Source of the DNA: Alicyclobacillus tolerans
GTDB lineage: Bacteria; Bacillota; Bacilli; Alicyclobacillales; Alicyclobacillaceae
Assembly (NCBI RefSeq): GCF_900142255.1
Contig: NZ_FRAF01000002.1
Coordinates: 62,001 to 126,000 of the forward strand
Reading direction: 5' to 3'
Length of the DNA: 64,000 nucleotides
Below the pieces are notes generated by a model. It had not been told where the DNA came from, searched no databases, and saw only the letters and a program-made list of their open reading frames with translations. Positions 24,777 through 34,154 of the stretch are shown here, piece by piece; positions within the stretch are counted from its first letter, which is position 1; each line of letters begins with the position of its first letter. A program made the position numbers and the translations under genes.

Positions 24777-25712
24777 GTGGGCAATAAACCTGCGTTTTAC
24801 AGTATTAGCCAAGTTGCGGAAATGACGGGACTGACAACGCAGTTAATCCGGAAGTGGGAACAGCGTTACCGTCTCATCCAACCAGAACGCATGCCTAATG
24901 GCTATAGGGTTTACACACAGCATGATGTGGATCTTCTCCAAAAAGTAAGTAAGCTTGTGCAAAGTGGGTTCTCCGTAAAAAACGCGGTTCTCTCTGTGCA
25001 AAACCAGCATTCTCATTTGCGAGCGTTAGAAAGTCATCCAGAATATCAGCAAACCTCAGAGACTCTGGTTTCAGACAGAGGAATGGATGTTTCAAAAATT
25101 CAACAACTGCTTGCTTTAGGAGAACGAGCGGACAGCAGCGGTTTAATTGAGACGATGCAACGCATGCAGCAGGAACTAGGAATTCGGCCATTCCTTTATG
25201 AAATCGTTGTTCCCTTTTTGCAAAAAGTGGGCACTTTTTGGAAAGAAGGGGTTTGGAGCGAATATCAGGAGCATATTGCCTCAGGAGTGACACGCGATGT
25301 GCTGATTCAAATGAGACGCACATTGAGGACACCTGAAAGTGGACCGCTTCTGCTGGCCGCTTGTGTACCTTATGAGCGGCATGAGATTCCTTTGCACATG
25401 CTGATGATTGAAGCTGCTCTGGAAGGATGGCGCAGTGTTTTCTTAGGCCCTTCTCCAGCTGAAGGAGCAATTGAAACTTCAATCGTAGAGTTGCAGCCTG
25501 TTTGTGTGGCGCTTTCCATGTCCACTCTCGAGCCTGTCCATATCCATCCAACTCTCATAGATGAGTTGAGTCAATTTGCGGCAAAACATGCCAATACGAC
25601 TTTCTTCTTTGGCGGACGGGGAGCCCAAGCTTACTTTTCTACGCATTCTGCGCATCCATTTTACCTTGTGCAAAACCTGCGGGATGTATTAAGAACGCCC
25701 AACTTTTTTTAG
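24777..25712 (+). CDS. MerR-type regulator with cobalamin-binding domain (CarH/LitR-like)
   Basis: A 311-residue protein with an N-terminal MerR winged helix (about residues 8-70, SISQVAEMTGLTTQLIRKWEQRY), a linker, a four-helix B12-cap domain and a Rossmann-type cobalamin domain. The cap carries W155 and, nine residues later, E165-H166 (the W-x9-EH motif). The B12 domain carries E200-R201-H202, matching the E-x-H lower-ligand motif. Such proteins bind adenosylcobalamin, hold DNA in the dark and release it in light. The residue after W155 is Lys, where Thermus CarH has His132, the ligand used after photolysis, so the light response may differ. The GTG 24777 start follows AAGGAAGG. folE is next downstream. 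Confidence 0.85.
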   Translation: MGNKPAFYSISQVAEMTGLTTQLIRKWEQRYRLIQPERMPNGYRVYTQHDVDLLQKVSKLVQSGFSVKNAVLSVQNQHSHLRALESHPEYQQTSETLVSDRGMDVSKIQQLLALGERADSSGLIETMQRMQQELGIRPFLYEIVVPFLQKVGTFWKEGVWSEYQEHIASGVTRDVLIQMRRTLRTPESGPLLLAACVPYERHEIPLHMLMIEAALEGWRSVFLGPSPAEGAIETSIVELQPVCVALSMSTLEPVHIHPTLIDELSQFAAKHANTTFFFGGRGAQAYFSTHSAHPFYLVQNLRDVLRTPNFF

Positions 25713-25862
25713 ACTTATCCATGTCTTACCAAGTCATCGGTCAGCAAATTTTGTCATTCGTCTCTGAATAGTGATCCAATCGATATGTGGATAAAGTATA
25801 TTGGAGTGGTAAAGTGGACAGGTATAGATGGTTTACAAGTGTTCCGAGGGAGAGATGAGGTC

Positions 25863-26519
25863 ATGGCCCAAATCAAGCGTAGCAAAGCGCTGCAATCGGT
25901 AGCTACTTTCGCGGAAGATACAGCCGCGATTGAGATGAAAAGGCACAGACCGACCGTAGACAGAGAAAAGGTTGAAGAAGCCATACGTATGTTGCTCGAA
26001 GCTGTAGGAGAAAATCCTAATCGGGAAGGTCTTCTGGATACCCCTGCTCGTGTCGCGCGCATGTATGAAGAAATTTTTGCAGGTTTGCATCATAATCCGT
26101 CCGAGGAATTATCCGCCCGTTTTCATGTTGATCACGATGAATTGGTATTTGTTAAGGATATTCCGTTTTATTCGATGTGTGAACACCATCTTCTCCCGTT
26201 TTTTGGAGTGGCGCATGTAGCCTATCTGCCAAGTGGCGGTGTCGTAACGGGCCTTTCCAAGCTTGCGCGTCTTGTCGATATGGTGGCCAAACGCCCGCAG
26301 GTTCAAGAACGCATGACCAACATGATTGTCGATGTTTTGATGCAAGAAATGGAACCTGCAGGGGCCATGGTTGTCATTGAAGCAGAACATTTGTGTATGA
26401 ATATGCGCGGAATCAAGAAACCTGGCAGCAAGACACTCACCATTGCGGCTCGCGGCGAATTTCAAGAACATCCAGAACGCCGCGAGGAAATTTTGCAAAT
26501 GATTCGTTATGCGCACTAA
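25863..26519 (+). CDS. folE: GTP cyclohydrolase I
   Basis: The 219-residue product has the FolE zinc motif C106-E-H-H109 ([12 protein letters not shown]) with the third ligand Cys178 in HLCMNMRG, and the ARVARMYEE segment of the family. It converts GTP to dihydroneopterin triphosphate at the entry to folate and pterin synthesis. ATG 25863 is chosen with GAGGGAGAG upstream; the longer in-frame start at 25785 is less likely. It lies 150 bp after the B12-binding regulator, with no clear promoter in between, so co-transcription is possible. Confidence 0.93.
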   Translation: MAQIKRSKALQSVATFAEDTAAIEMKRHRPTVDREKVEEAIRMLLEAVGENPNREGLLDTPARVARMYEEIFAGLHHNPSEELSARFHVDHDELVFVKDIPFYSMCEHHLLPFFGVAHVAYLPSGGVVTGLSKLARLVDMVAKRPQVQERMTNMIVDVLMQEMEPAGAMVVIEAEHLCMNMRGIKKPGSKTLTIAARGEFQEHPERREEILQMIRYAH

Positions 26520-26583
26520 AGGTACTTGGCTAGTTTTTATTCATCTTCAAGGCAAAACCATGCTGAATATATCATTCGAGGTG

Positions 26584-27921
26584 TTAGCAGCAGTAGTGGC
26601 GACGGCGGCTTTTCGCTTGTCGCTCGTCGCGATCAGGAAAGTCATCTTCGTCTTCGTCTGACGGTTCAAGCATGGGTCTGCCGCGTTTTTCTGACTTTTC
26701 TCCAGATTCGTCGTTGCTTTGTGGAGATCCGGGAATATCATGCGCATTTTCAAAGGTGCCAAAGACAATTGCCTCTCCGTTTTCCACTACCTTGCGGCCC
26801 TTGGCAAATACGTGTTGAATTTTGTATTCTTTATCCGTCAATAGTATATCAGCGTCAAGGCCGGCTTTGAGTCGGCCTTTGTGTTGTAGTTTTAATATGC
26901 GTGCCACGTGCAGGGTCACTATGCTAATAGCTGTTTCCACAGGAACCTCTTCTTGAACGATGGCATCCACCGTTTCTTCCCAAAGTGTTTTAATGGAGCC
27001 AATGCCCATGGCTAAAAGTTTGCCGCGATCGTCAAAAATAGGAGAACTGCCATTGCTGTCAGAACTCATGGTAATCAAAGCAGGGCGAATTTGGGCATCC
27101 AACAAGCGGCGAATCGCTTTGGATGGTTTAACAGAAACGTGGTCGTGCTTGTCGGGGCGAATACCAGATGTAACATCGACGATTCCCCCTTTTTTTCCGT
27201 ATCGCACAGCATCCTCTAATAAATCAGGATTGCGGTTAAGATGGGTTGGGACAAAAGTGGATAGAGGCAATTCTGTTTTGTCGATTAAATGAAAAAGAAT
27301 CGACAGCTTTTGATCGTCATCACCCACATGCAAATGAAGCACGCCTGCCTTGCCAGCTAAAAGCCCGCCAACACGCGCTTCACTGGCTAGTTCGGCTAAA
27401 TCCTGCTCGCTAGGATGGGATGAACGGGTATCAGAGATGGCAATTTCGCCAATGCCGATCACTTTTTCGATTAAAACCAAGTCGCTGCGTGGCATGCCTG
27501 TCAACGTACGTGTGGGCACTTGATAGGCACCAGAGTATATGTACGTGCTGACGCCCTCAAAATCGAGTGCCTGCGCTTTGGCTAGCAGTTCGCGGGTGCT
27601 GCGCGTTACACCATCTGTTCCCAGAACTCCTACAAGGGTGGTGACTCCAGCTGTTGTAATATGGCTCAAAGATATTTCTGGAGTACGGTAATGAAAACCA
27701 CCTTCGCCACCACCACCAGCCATATGGACATGTTGATCAATTAATCCAGGAAAGGCGTAATATCCGTCAGCTTCGACAATTTCCAGTTCGGGTAAACTTC
27801 CGTGCATCGAAAGGTCATCAGCAATTGCCAGAATGTGTCTGCCACCAAGCAGAATGTCTTTCTTGCCAAGTGATTTTGGTGCAAACACTTCAGCGTTTTT
27901 AATCAAAGTCAGTACAGGCAT
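26584..27921 (-). CDS. iadA: Isoaspartyl dipeptidase with charged C-terminal tail
   Basis: The 445-residue amidohydrolase has [14 protein letters not shown] (metal His pair), the [13 protein letters not shown] segment, THLNRN and the SSDSNGS motif near residue 320 expected of beta-aspartyl peptidase IadA. It cleaves isoaspartyl dipeptides formed from damaged proteins. The E. coli enzyme has about 390 residues; here about 55 extra residues at the C-terminus are almost entirely charged (many Ser, Asp, Glu, Arg, Lys) and end in Cys-Cys. ATG 27921 follows GAGGGGAT. Divergent from panD. Confidence 0.9.
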   Translation of the reverse strand: MPVLTLIKNAEVFAPKSLGKKDILLGGRHILAIADDLSMHGSLPELEIVEADGYYAFPGLIDQHVHMAGGGGEGGFHYRTPEISLSHITTAGVTTLVGVLGTDGVTRSTRELLAKAQALDFEGVSTYIYSGAYQVPTRTLTGMPRSDLVLIEKVIGIGEIAISDTRSSHPSEQDLAELASEARVGGLLAGKAGVLHLHVGDDDQKLSILFHLIDKTELPLSTFVPTHLNRNPDLLEDAVRYGKKGGIVDVTSGIRPDKHDHVSVKPSKAIRRLLDAQIRPALITMSSDSNGSSPIFDDRGKLLAMGIGSIKTLWEETVDAIVQEEVPVETAISIVTLHVARILKLQHKGRLKAGLDADILLTDKEYKIQHVFAKGRKVVENGEAIVFGTFENAHDIPGSPQSNDESGEKSEKRGRPMLEPSDEDEDDFPDRDERQAKSRRRHYCC

Positions 27922-28019
27922 GCAAATCCCCTCGCTCCAACAAAAGGCTGCTACAAGTCTTTCCATCCATAGCCCGCAATAAACGTGGCAAGATATTATG
28001 GAGATACGGACAATCTGTG

Positions 28020-28025
28020 TATAAT
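28020..28025 (+). promoter_or_regulatory. -10 box of the panD promoter
   Basis: A consensus TATAAT lies 22 bp before the panD start codon. The best -35 (TTATGG at 27996-28001) is at 18 bp and weak. Confidence 0.4.
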
Positions 28026-28046
28026 GCTGTGGGGGGTGTTGCCAAG

Positions 28047-28451
28047 ATGGAACGAACAATGTTGAAATCCAAAATTCACCGAGCCACGGTCACGCGGGCC
28101 AATTTACATTATGTTGGCAGCATCACGATTGACGAAATACTCATGGAAGCTGCAGATATATGGGAAAATGAAAGAGTTCAGATTGTGAATTGTAATAACG
28201 GGGAGCGCTTGGAAACTTACGTCATTCGGGGCGATCGCGGTAGTGGTGCGATTGAATTGAATGGCGCGGCTGCTCGTTTGGTACAGCCTGGAGATATTAT
28301 CATCATTATGTCCTATGCGCAAATGAGTCAAGAAGAAGCTCGGGAGCATCGGCCTCGTATTGTCATTGTCGACGAGCATAATCAGCCTGTGCCGGTTGAT
28401 TTTACAGAAACACATGCGTTCAATCAGCAATTGCAAACGGTTATTCGTTGA
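28047..28451 (+). CDS. panD: Aspartate 1-decarboxylase proenzyme
   Basis: The 134-residue protein begins [16 protein letters not shown] and has the self-cleavage site Gly24-Ser25 (YVGSITID) that yields the pyruvoyl cofactor. It makes beta-alanine for pantothenate and CoA. ATG 28047 matches the usual family start; a GGGGGG-type ribosome site lies upstream. panB and panC are not adjacent, which is less common in Bacillales. It is transcribed divergently from iadA and stops before a shared terminator with sodA. Confidence 0.94.
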   Translation: MERTMLKSKIHRATVTRANLHYVGSITIDEILMEAADIWENERVQIVNCNNGERLETYVIRGDRGSGAIELNGAAARLVQPGDIIIIMSYAQMSQEEAREHRPRIVIVDEHNQPVPVDFTETHAFNQQLQTVIR

Positions 28452-28495
28452 CTGAGGCTTTATTTCCATCCTTTGTATGCAAGTATGAAAAAAGC

Positions 28496-28525
28496 AAAGC
28501 GGGCAACCGTAGGGCTGCCCGCTTT
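28496..28525. terminator. Bidirectional terminator between panD and sodA
   Basis: AAAGCGGGCA (28496-28505) pairs perfectly with TGCCCGCTTT (28516-28525). On the minus strand T-rich sequence follows shortly; on the plus strand the T-run is short. It separates convergent genes. Confidence 0.75.
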
Positions 28526-28549
28526 AAGATGAGCATGGTGCAACTGCTA

Positions 28550-29158
28550 TTATTTCGCAGCTTCAAAACGTTTGTTCACTTCAGCCCAGTTGATGAGGTT
28601 CCAAAACGCTTTGATGTAGTCTGGGCGTTTATTCTGATACTTCAAATAGTAAGCGTGTTCCCATACATCAAGTCCCAGAACTGGTTTTTTGCCCTCCATC
28701 ATGGGGTTGTCTTGATTGGGAGTGCTCATAATGGACAGTTTGCCGCCATCCACCACCAACCATGCCCATCCACTTCCAAATCTACCTGTTGCAGCTTTGG
28801 TAAACTCCTCTTGGAATTTTTCGAATGAGCCAAAGGTCTCGTCAATCGCCTTGGCAATTTCACCCGTAGGTGCTCCGCCGCCGTTGGGGCTGAGAATTTC
28901 CCAAAACATACTGTGATTGGCATGTCCGCCACCATTGTTGCGCACAGCGGTGCGAATATTTTCTGGAACAGCGTCTAAATGGCTTAGCAGTTCTTCGATA
29001 CTTTTGGATTGCAGGTCAGCATGTCCTTCCAGAGCGGCGTTCAAATTGTTGACATACGTACCATGGTGACGGTCGTGGTGGATTTCCATTGTCAGGGCGT
29101 CAATGTGTGGCTCCAAAGCGTTAAAAGCGTATGGGAGCGGTGGTAATTGAAAAGCCAT
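28550..29158 (-). CDS. sodA: Superoxide dismutase (Mn/Fe family)
   Basis: The 202-residue enzyme carries the metal ligands His27 (EIHHDRHH), His82 (NHSMFW), and the Asp and His of LDVWEHAYY near residues 164-168. It removes superoxide in the cytoplasm. The presence of GGG(G)-A-x-Gly patterns and family context favour Mn, but Fe cannot be excluded. ATG 29158 is preceded by GGAGGGAT. It lies downstream of pyrD on the same strand, with about 100 bp between. Confidence 0.95.
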   Translation of the reverse strand: MAFQLPPLPYAFNALEPHIDALTMEIHHDRHHGTYVNNLNAALEGHADLQSKSIEELLSHLDAVPENIRTAVRNNGGGHANHSMFWEILSPNGGGAPTGEIAKAIDETFGSFEKFQEEFTKAATGRFGSGWAWLVVDGGKLSIMSTPNQDNPMMEGKKPVLGLDVWEHAYYLKYQNKRPDYIKAFWNLINWAEVNKRFEAAK

Positions 29159-29261
29159 GCAAATCCCTCCTATGTAAAGTTGTAGAGTATTTGTTCTTCT
29201 TTAGTTTAGCGTAATTATGCGGGATTTTCCAAATCTGATTTTGCCACTTCTGCATTTTCCG

Positions 29262-30341
29262 TTACTTGTACGATTCCGCTTGTCCCACCAAATCAGCAAT
29301 CCTTTGGACACCTTCACGATCGAGCCGTTCAGCCAATTCCTGTGTCAATACGTCCAATAAAGCAGGCCCGCGATAAATAAAAGCAGAATAAATTTGAACG
29401 ACACTGGCGCCTAGTTTTATCTTTTCGTATACGTCGTCTGCACTATAGATACCGCCACATCCAATAATTGGCACTTTTCCTTCTGTAACCTTATACAAAG
29501 CGGCTATGACTTGGTTCGATCTCGTTTTTAGAGGTTTGCCGCTCAGTCCGCCACTTTCTCGGGCATGGATATGTTTGATTTGATAACGTTCAAGGGTAGT
29601 ATTGGTGGCAATCCAGCCTTCACATCCCGCTTCAAGAAGTTTGCTGGCTAGTGGAACCAGACTTTCATCCGGCAAATCGGGTGACAGCTTGACAAAGACG
29701 GGCGGTTGATAGGAGCGGTGAGAGGTTTGACGATTGCGTTCGGCAATCACTTGTTCGACAATACGGCAGGCTTCTTGTTCGTTTTGTAAGTCGCGTAGTC
29801 CAGGAGTATTGGGAGAAGAGACGTTAATGACCAAATAATCAGCTACACCCGCCAATATTTCCGTACAGGCTACATAGTCGTCAACAGCTTGAGCATTGGG
29901 GGTGATTTTATTTTTTCCAATATTCGCCCCAACAGGAATGGTGAGATGGCTTTCTTGCAGACGTTTTTTGAGTGCATGGGCACCAGCGTTGTTAAATCCC
30001 ATACGATTCACCAGCGCTTCTTCTTCAACAATTCGAAATAAACGAGGTTTCGGGTTACCGGGTTGCGGCCGCAGAGTGACGGTGCCCACTTCAAGCATGG
30101 AAAAACCACAAGCTTCAAGGCCAGTGAGTGCAATACCGTCTTTATCCAGACCCGCGGCAAGTCCAATCGGATGTTTAAGATCCATATGATAAAGTTGTGT
30201 GGCTAAATTTGGGGCGGGCTGTTGGGCTTTAGGACGCAGCCATTTCCCCATATTTGGCGCTGTTTTCAGCATGGAGAGCGTGGTGTGGTGAGCTGTCTCA
30301 GCGTCGGTGCTAAAAAGCAGTTTTCGCAAAACCGAATACAT
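29262..30341 (-). CDS. pyrD: Dihydroorotate dehydrogenase (quinone), class 2
   Basis: The 359-residue protein has the N-terminal helical extension typical of membrane-associated class 2 enzymes and the motifs GLAAGLDKDG (about residues 54-63), NRMGFNNAG, VNVSSPNTPGLR (substrate loop with catalytic Ser) and IIGCGGI. It oxidises dihydroorotate to orotate and passes electrons to quinone. Many Bacilli use the class 1B form in a pyr operon instead, so this stand-alone class 2 gene is noteworthy. ATG 30341 follows AGAGGAGA by 9 bases. Confidence 0.93.
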   Translation of the reverse strand: MYSVLRKLLFSTDAETAHHTTLSMLKTAPNMGKWLRPKAQQPAPNLATQLYHMDLKHPIGLAAGLDKDGIALTGLEACGFSMLEVGTVTLRPQPGNPKPRLFRIVEEEALVNRMGFNNAGAHALKKRLQESHLTIPVGANIGKNKITPNAQAVDDYVACTEILAGVADYLVINVSSPNTPGLRDLQNEQEACRIVEQVIAERNRQTSHRSYQPPVFVKLSPDLPDESLVPLASKLLEAGCEGWIATNTTLERYQIKHIHARESGGLSGKPLKTRSNQVIAALYKVTEGKVPIIGCGGIYSADDVYEKIKLGASVVQIYSAFIYRGPALLDVLTQELAERLDREGVQRIADLVGQAESYK

Positions 30342-30460
30342 CGAATGGATTCTCCTCTGCACCTTGATGCGTTTTTATCTAGTCAAAGTTTAGCATCCTT
30401 TACGCTGACACCCCAACAAGGTAGACTAAGAAACGGATCGGCCGATGTTAAATAATGGTT

Positions 30461-30487
30461 TGTAACATGGTAGTCGATGGTGCCGTC
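30461..30487 (+). promoter_or_regulatory. ECF-type promoter, probable autoregulation
   Basis: TGTAAC (30461-30466), a 17-bp spacer and CGTC (30484-30487) match the B. subtilis SigX/SigM/SigV class (TGtAAC, N17, CGTC). It lies about 40 bp before the sigma gene start. Confidence 0.6.
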
Positions 30488-30528
30488 AAAAAGGAGAGGA
30501 CGGCTGGAAGGATTGGTGAAAACCATCA

Positions 30529-31077
30529 GTGAACTCACAGCGAGAGCAGTGGCTTCAAGAAGAAAAATTAGCCGCCCTCAAAGACTGGATGAAGTTATAT
30601 GGACAGGATGTTATTCAATACGCATACTCCTATGTCAAAGATTATCATCAAGCAGAAGATATCGCTCAGGATGTCTTTCTAAAGGCTTTGACACAGTATG
30701 ATACATTCAGGCAGGAAAGCTCGCCAAAAACTTGGCTCATGGCTATCACAGCCAATCGATGCAAAGACTATATCAGGTCTTGGAAAGTCAAGCACGAAGA
30801 AATCAACGAACAGCCTATTCAAACGTTCAGTACATCTGAAAATGTAGAGCGTGAAGTGATAGAACGGTTGGAGAAGGATGAAATTTGGCAGATGATTCAA
30901 CGTATCCCTCTAAAATATCGAGAGGTTCTAGTTCTGTTTTATCAGCAGGAACGAAGCGGTCAAGAGATTGCACAAATCTTGCAGATTTCCGAAGCCTCTG
31001 TTCGAACGCGTTTGCATCGAGCGAGGTCGTTCATCAAAACCGAGTTGGAGAAAGGAGGTTTCACAGATGCAACATGA
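30529..31077 (+). CDS. ECF-type RNA polymerase sigma factor
   Basis: The 182-residue protein has region 2 with the signature VKDYHQAEDIAQDVFLKA (about residues 36-53) and region 4 with REVLVLFYQQERSGQEIA and SEASVRTRLHRAR. It is a stress-responsive sigma factor of the SigX/W/V type. The GTG 30529 start has a modest GGTGA ribosome site; an internal ATG at codon 21 would remove part of region 2. It overlaps the following probable anti-sigma gene by 11 bp and is preceded by a matching ECF promoter. Confidence 0.88.
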   Translation: MNSQREQWLQEEKLAALKDWMKLYGQDVIQYAYSYVKDYHQAEDIAQDVFLKALTQYDTFRQESSPKTWLMAITANRCKDYIRSWKVKHEEINEQPIQTFSTSENVEREVIERLEKDEIWQMIQRIPLKYREVLVLFYQQERSGQEIAQILQISEASVRTRLHRARSFIKTELEKGGFTDAT

Positions 31078-32125
31078 GGACGATGATATGGAGCAGAAAA
31101 TTCGCCAAACGCTTCAGAAAGCAGGTAAAGTCCCGTTTCGTGAACAATTGCAACAGCGCATTCTAGAAGAGGCTGAGCGACAATTGGTCAACGTTCCTGG
31201 TTTGGGGGTAAAAAAACGGCGCTGGTTTCGGCTTTTGCCCAATTTGACTGCTGCAGCGGCAGTATTTTGCGTGATCGCTGTAGGGGCTTGGCTCTATACA
31301 CAAAAAAAGCCGCAGGCTGGACCAATTGCTCCTTCGGGTGCTTTTAGTTCGGCTTCGCAAGGTAGTCTAGCTTCTACATCCACATCCTCCTTATCTAAGG
31401 ATGCCTATTTGCTCTATCCGGCACCGATAACTGTTCAACATATTCGATTTGGTCAGCTTCCTGGTTGGCCTGCTGGTTCTGTGGTCTTTACGCAGTTGAC
31501 CAATGAGTCGAATCGGATCATAAAAAAATCTGAAATATTTGGCATTCTTAGTTTTTCTGGAAAATCCGTCCAATCACGAGACAATTTTTTAAGTTTTGTC
31601 AATGGCCCTAAAGAAATAGCGCCTCATGCCACAGTTACCTGGTCGTTTCATCCGGTGGGTGCACCGGTTAATGCTGCAGGTGCGCTGTCGGAGCAAGCCC
31701 AACTTGCGTTTTATTGGTCGAATGCTTCCGATATTCCATCCAACCTCCATGATTCGCCGCTGGTTTGGCGTCAGTCATCTATTCTCTTGAGCAACATCAG
31801 TGTCTTAAATGGTCCAACTTTAGCGCGGGGGCAAGCCATCACGGTGGATGCCCAGTTTACCAATCCAACCAAGCAGACGATTGTAACTCATAATTTACTT
31901 GCCGTTGTTTGGTTCTCTAACATGCCCAACCAAGGATTTACTGAATATGGAACTGCACGCTTTCTGGAACATCTGCCTTCGTCGATTCCCAACAAATTAG
32001 CGCCAGGAGCCTCCTTTGATGTGCAATTTCATGTCATCGGTGGAGAGAACACAGATTATTTCAGTATGACACCGCATGTTCAACTTGTGGAATTGCCTAC
32101 TCAAGTCCCAACACCTTCTCCTTGA
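31067..32125 (+). CDS. Probable membrane anti-sigma factor
   Basis: A 352-residue protein with a short acidic N-terminal cytoplasmic part (about residues 1-50), one membrane helix (about 55-77, LTAAAAVFCVIAVGAW) and a large extracytoplasmic domain of about 270 residues. It does not show the HxxxCxxC zinc motif of ZAS anti-sigma factors. The domain has repeated immunoglobulin-like strands typical of extracellular binding domains. ATG 31067 has AAAGGAGG 8 bases upstream and overlaps the sigma gene, which strongly supports pairing with it. Assignment as anti-sigma is based on position and topology. Confidence 0.65.
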   Translation: MQHEDDDMEQKIRQTLQKAGKVPFREQLQQRILEEAERQLVNVPGLGVKKRRWFRLLPNLTAAAAVFCVIAVGAWLYTQKKPQAGPIAPSGAFSSASQGSLASTSTSSLSKDAYLLYPAPITVQHIRFGQLPGWPAGSVVFTQLTNESNRIIKKSEIFGILSFSGKSVQSRDNFLSFVNGPKEIAPHATVTWSFHPVGAPVNAAGALSEQAQLAFYWSNASDIPSNLHDSPLVWRQSSILLSNISVLNGPTLARGQAITVDAQFTNPTKQTIVTHNLLAVVWFSNMPNQGFTEYGTARFLEHLPSSIPNKLAPGASFDVQFHVIGGENTDYFSMTPHVQLVELPTQVPTPSP

Positions 32126-32245
32126 ACGATCTCGACCTTTTCAATCTCGGCCTGTGCAATGGAATGATGGTAAAGTTGCTCTTGCTTTCAATAGCGGAAT
32201 AGAGGAGCATAGATGTGAGATAATGGACGAAGAAGGTATTTGAGC

Positions 32246-32545
32246 ATGACAACAAGATTTAGCATGGCTGAACTGGCAGAAATGCTTCATGAAAACATCG
32301 AGCACGTACGGATAGCTGTGGATTCACTTGCTGCAGCAGGCCAACTGACAGGGGAATCTTTTCAATTTGGTCATCGCAATTGGCGAATTGCTCCAAGTGA
32401 TGTGAAAAATATTGCACACTGGTTGGTGGAAAACAGAGAACACTTGAGTCAACATTCATTAGCCGAAAAACAGTCAGGTCGCGGACAGAGAAGAGTTGTC
32501 AGGAAAGTCATTTCTGCTCCGAACAAGAGCCATCAAAAGGACTGA
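32246..32545 (+). CDS. Small protein with HTH-like N-terminus
   Basis: Unrecognised 99-residue protein. Residues 6-34 (SMAELAEMLHENIEHVRIAV) could form a helix-turn-helix, and the C-terminal 30 residues are basic (GRGQRRVVRKV, HQKD). It may bind DNA or RNA. The ATG at 32246 is used; a GAAGAAGG site lies about 10 bases upstream. It stands between the sigma/anti-sigma pair and ald with gaps on both sides. Confidence 0.6.
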   Translation: MTTRFSMAELAEMLHENIEHVRIAVDSLAAAGQLTGESFQFGHRNWRIAPSDVKNIAHWLVENREHLSQHSLAEKQSGRGQRRVVRKVISAPNKSHQKD

Positions 32546-32644
32546 ATTCTTGCTTATTTTATCAGCAATTGCGTTTCTGGGGTGGTCTGATTTACACTGA
32601 TGGCGCCGCCTGAGGATTGGCAAATAGCGAGGAGGTTGGAAAAG

Positions 32645-33763
32645 GTGATAGTGGGGGTTCCGAAAGAGATTAAAAATAATGAGAATCGTGTGGCTATTAC
32701 GCCGGCAGGTGTTCACGCGTTGAAGTTAGATGGTCATACGGTCTTGGTGGAAGCTGGGGCAGGATTGGGCAGTGGCTTCACGGACAGTGTCTATGAAGAA
32801 GCCGGTGCGAAAATTGTGCCATCAGCTGCAGATGTTTGGGGACAAGCTGGGATGGTCATGAAAGTCAAAGAACCGCTTCCGGAAGAGTTTGGATATTTTC
32901 GTCAAGACTTGACCTTGTTTACATACTTGCATCTGGCTCCAGAACCTGAACTGACGAAGGCGTTGATGGATAGCGGTTGTACGGCGATAGCCTATGAAAC
33001 GGTGCAATTGCCCGATAGGAGTTTGCCGTTGCTCTCGCCCATGAGTGAAGTGGCTGGTCGCATGTCGATTCAAATTGGAGCGCATTTTCTGGAGAAAGCA
33101 CATGGTGGACGTGGTGAATTACTTGGTGGTGTTCCCGGCGTGCCGCCTTCTCGAGTGGTCATTGTGGGAGGAGGTATAGTGGGGACAAACGCGGCGCGTA
33201 TGGCCATGGGCTTGGGTGCTTCTGTAACCATACTGGATACGAACCTTTCGCGTTTGCGCTACCTTGACGATGTCTTTCAGGGACGTATACGTACCATCAT
33301 GTCCAATGCCTACAATTTGCGTCAGGAGATTGAAGGTGCTGATTTGTTGGTGGGTGCAGTCCTGATACCAGGGTCCCGTGCTCCTAAACTGGTAACCGCT
33401 GAAATGGTGCAGGGTATGAATCCTGGTGGCGTGATTGTCGATGTGGCCATTGATCAGGGTGGGAGTATTGAAACTATTGATCGAATCACCACTCATGACC
33501 AACCTGTATTTGAAAAATATGGCGTGTTGCATTACTCTGTTGCCAATATGCCAGGAGCTGTGCCACGTACCTCTACGCTTGCATTGACCAACGTCACCAT
33601 CCCTTATGCGTTACAACTTGCGAATTTGGGAGCGGAAAAAGCGGTTGCTGCAAATGAGGCACTGGCCAAAGGTGTCAATGTATACCGTGGGCATGTAACC
33701 TATCAGGCGGTAGCTGATTCATTAGGATTGCCGTATACTCCGTTGTCCAATCTTGTCTCCTGA
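32645..33763 (+). CDS. ald: Alanine dehydrogenase
   Basis: The 372-residue protein shows the Ald start [17 protein letters not shown], the [12 protein letters not shown] segment with the catalytic His near residue 96, the [16 protein letters not shown]-binding loop (about 174-186), and [11 protein letters not shown] near the end. It interconverts alanine and pyruvate with NAD. The GTG 32645 start has GGAGG 9 bases upstream; a longer ATG start at 32600 is unlikely. It ends 14 bp before a MIP18-family gene and probably shares its transcript. Confidence 0.95.
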   Translation: MIVGVPKEIKNNENRVAITPAGVHALKLDGHTVLVEAGAGLGSGFTDSVYEEAGAKIVPSAADVWGQAGMVMKVKEPLPEEFGYFRQDLTLFTYLHLAPEPELTKALMDSGCTAIAYETVQLPDRSLPLLSPMSEVAGRMSIQIGAHFLEKAHGGRGELLGGVPGVPPSRVVIVGGGIVGTNAARMAMGLGASVTILDTNLSRLRYLDDVFQGRIRTIMSNAYNLRQEIEGADLLVGAVLIPGSRAPKLVTAEMVQGMNPGGVIVDVAIDQGGSIETIDRITTHDQPVFEKYGVLHYSVANMPGAVPRTSTLALTNVTIPYALQLANLGAEKAVAANEALAKGVNVYRGHVTYQAVADSLGLPYTPLSNLVS

Positions 33764-33777
33764 GAGGAGGGGTTTTT

Positions 33778-34086
33778 ATGGTTACGGAGGAAGTCGTTCG
33801 CAATATGTTGATGGATGTGCTCGATCCGGAAATACAGATTGACATTGTCAACCTGGGCATGGTCTACGGGATCGATATACTCGAAGAAGGCCGCAAAATT
33901 AAAGTAACCATGACATTGACGGCTATGGGTTGCCCGGCCTACGACGATTTAAAGCAACAAATTGAGGACACGTTGCTTTCTTTGGAAGGTGTGCAAGAAG
34001 TCGAAGTAGAATTGACGTTTGATCCGCCTTGGGATAAAGAAATGATGTCTGAGGAAGCGAAGCTGGTTTTTAAATATTTGTTTTAA
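33778..34086 (+). CDS. MIP18/DUF59-family Fe-S assembly protein
   Basis: A 102-residue protein of the DUF59 family (SufT/MIP18-like) with the LDPEIQIDIVNLGMVY N-terminal signature and the MTLTAMGCPAYDDL segment containing the conserved Cys. Such proteins help transfer Fe-S clusters to target enzymes. ATG 33778 is preceded by GAGAGGAGGGG. It follows ald closely and precedes the suf operon by about 330 bp, separated from it by a terminator and a promoter. Confidence 0.9.
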   Translation: MVTEEVVRNMLMDVLDPEIQIDIVNLGMVYGIDILEEGRKIKVTMTLTAMGCPAYDDLKQQIEDTLLSLEGVQEVEVELTFDPPWDKEMMSEEAKLVFKYLF

Positions 34087-34154
34087 AGGCTTTCACACAA
34101 CTATCTGTTGTGGGTGGATTCCCAGTATGTTTGCCTGGATTCTTGGAGAAGGTT

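Noticed and set aside
34087-34154. CACAAC/GTTGTG hairpin as terminator of the DUF59 gene
   Set aside because: There is no T-run after it; the hairpin at 34155-34196 is a better terminator.
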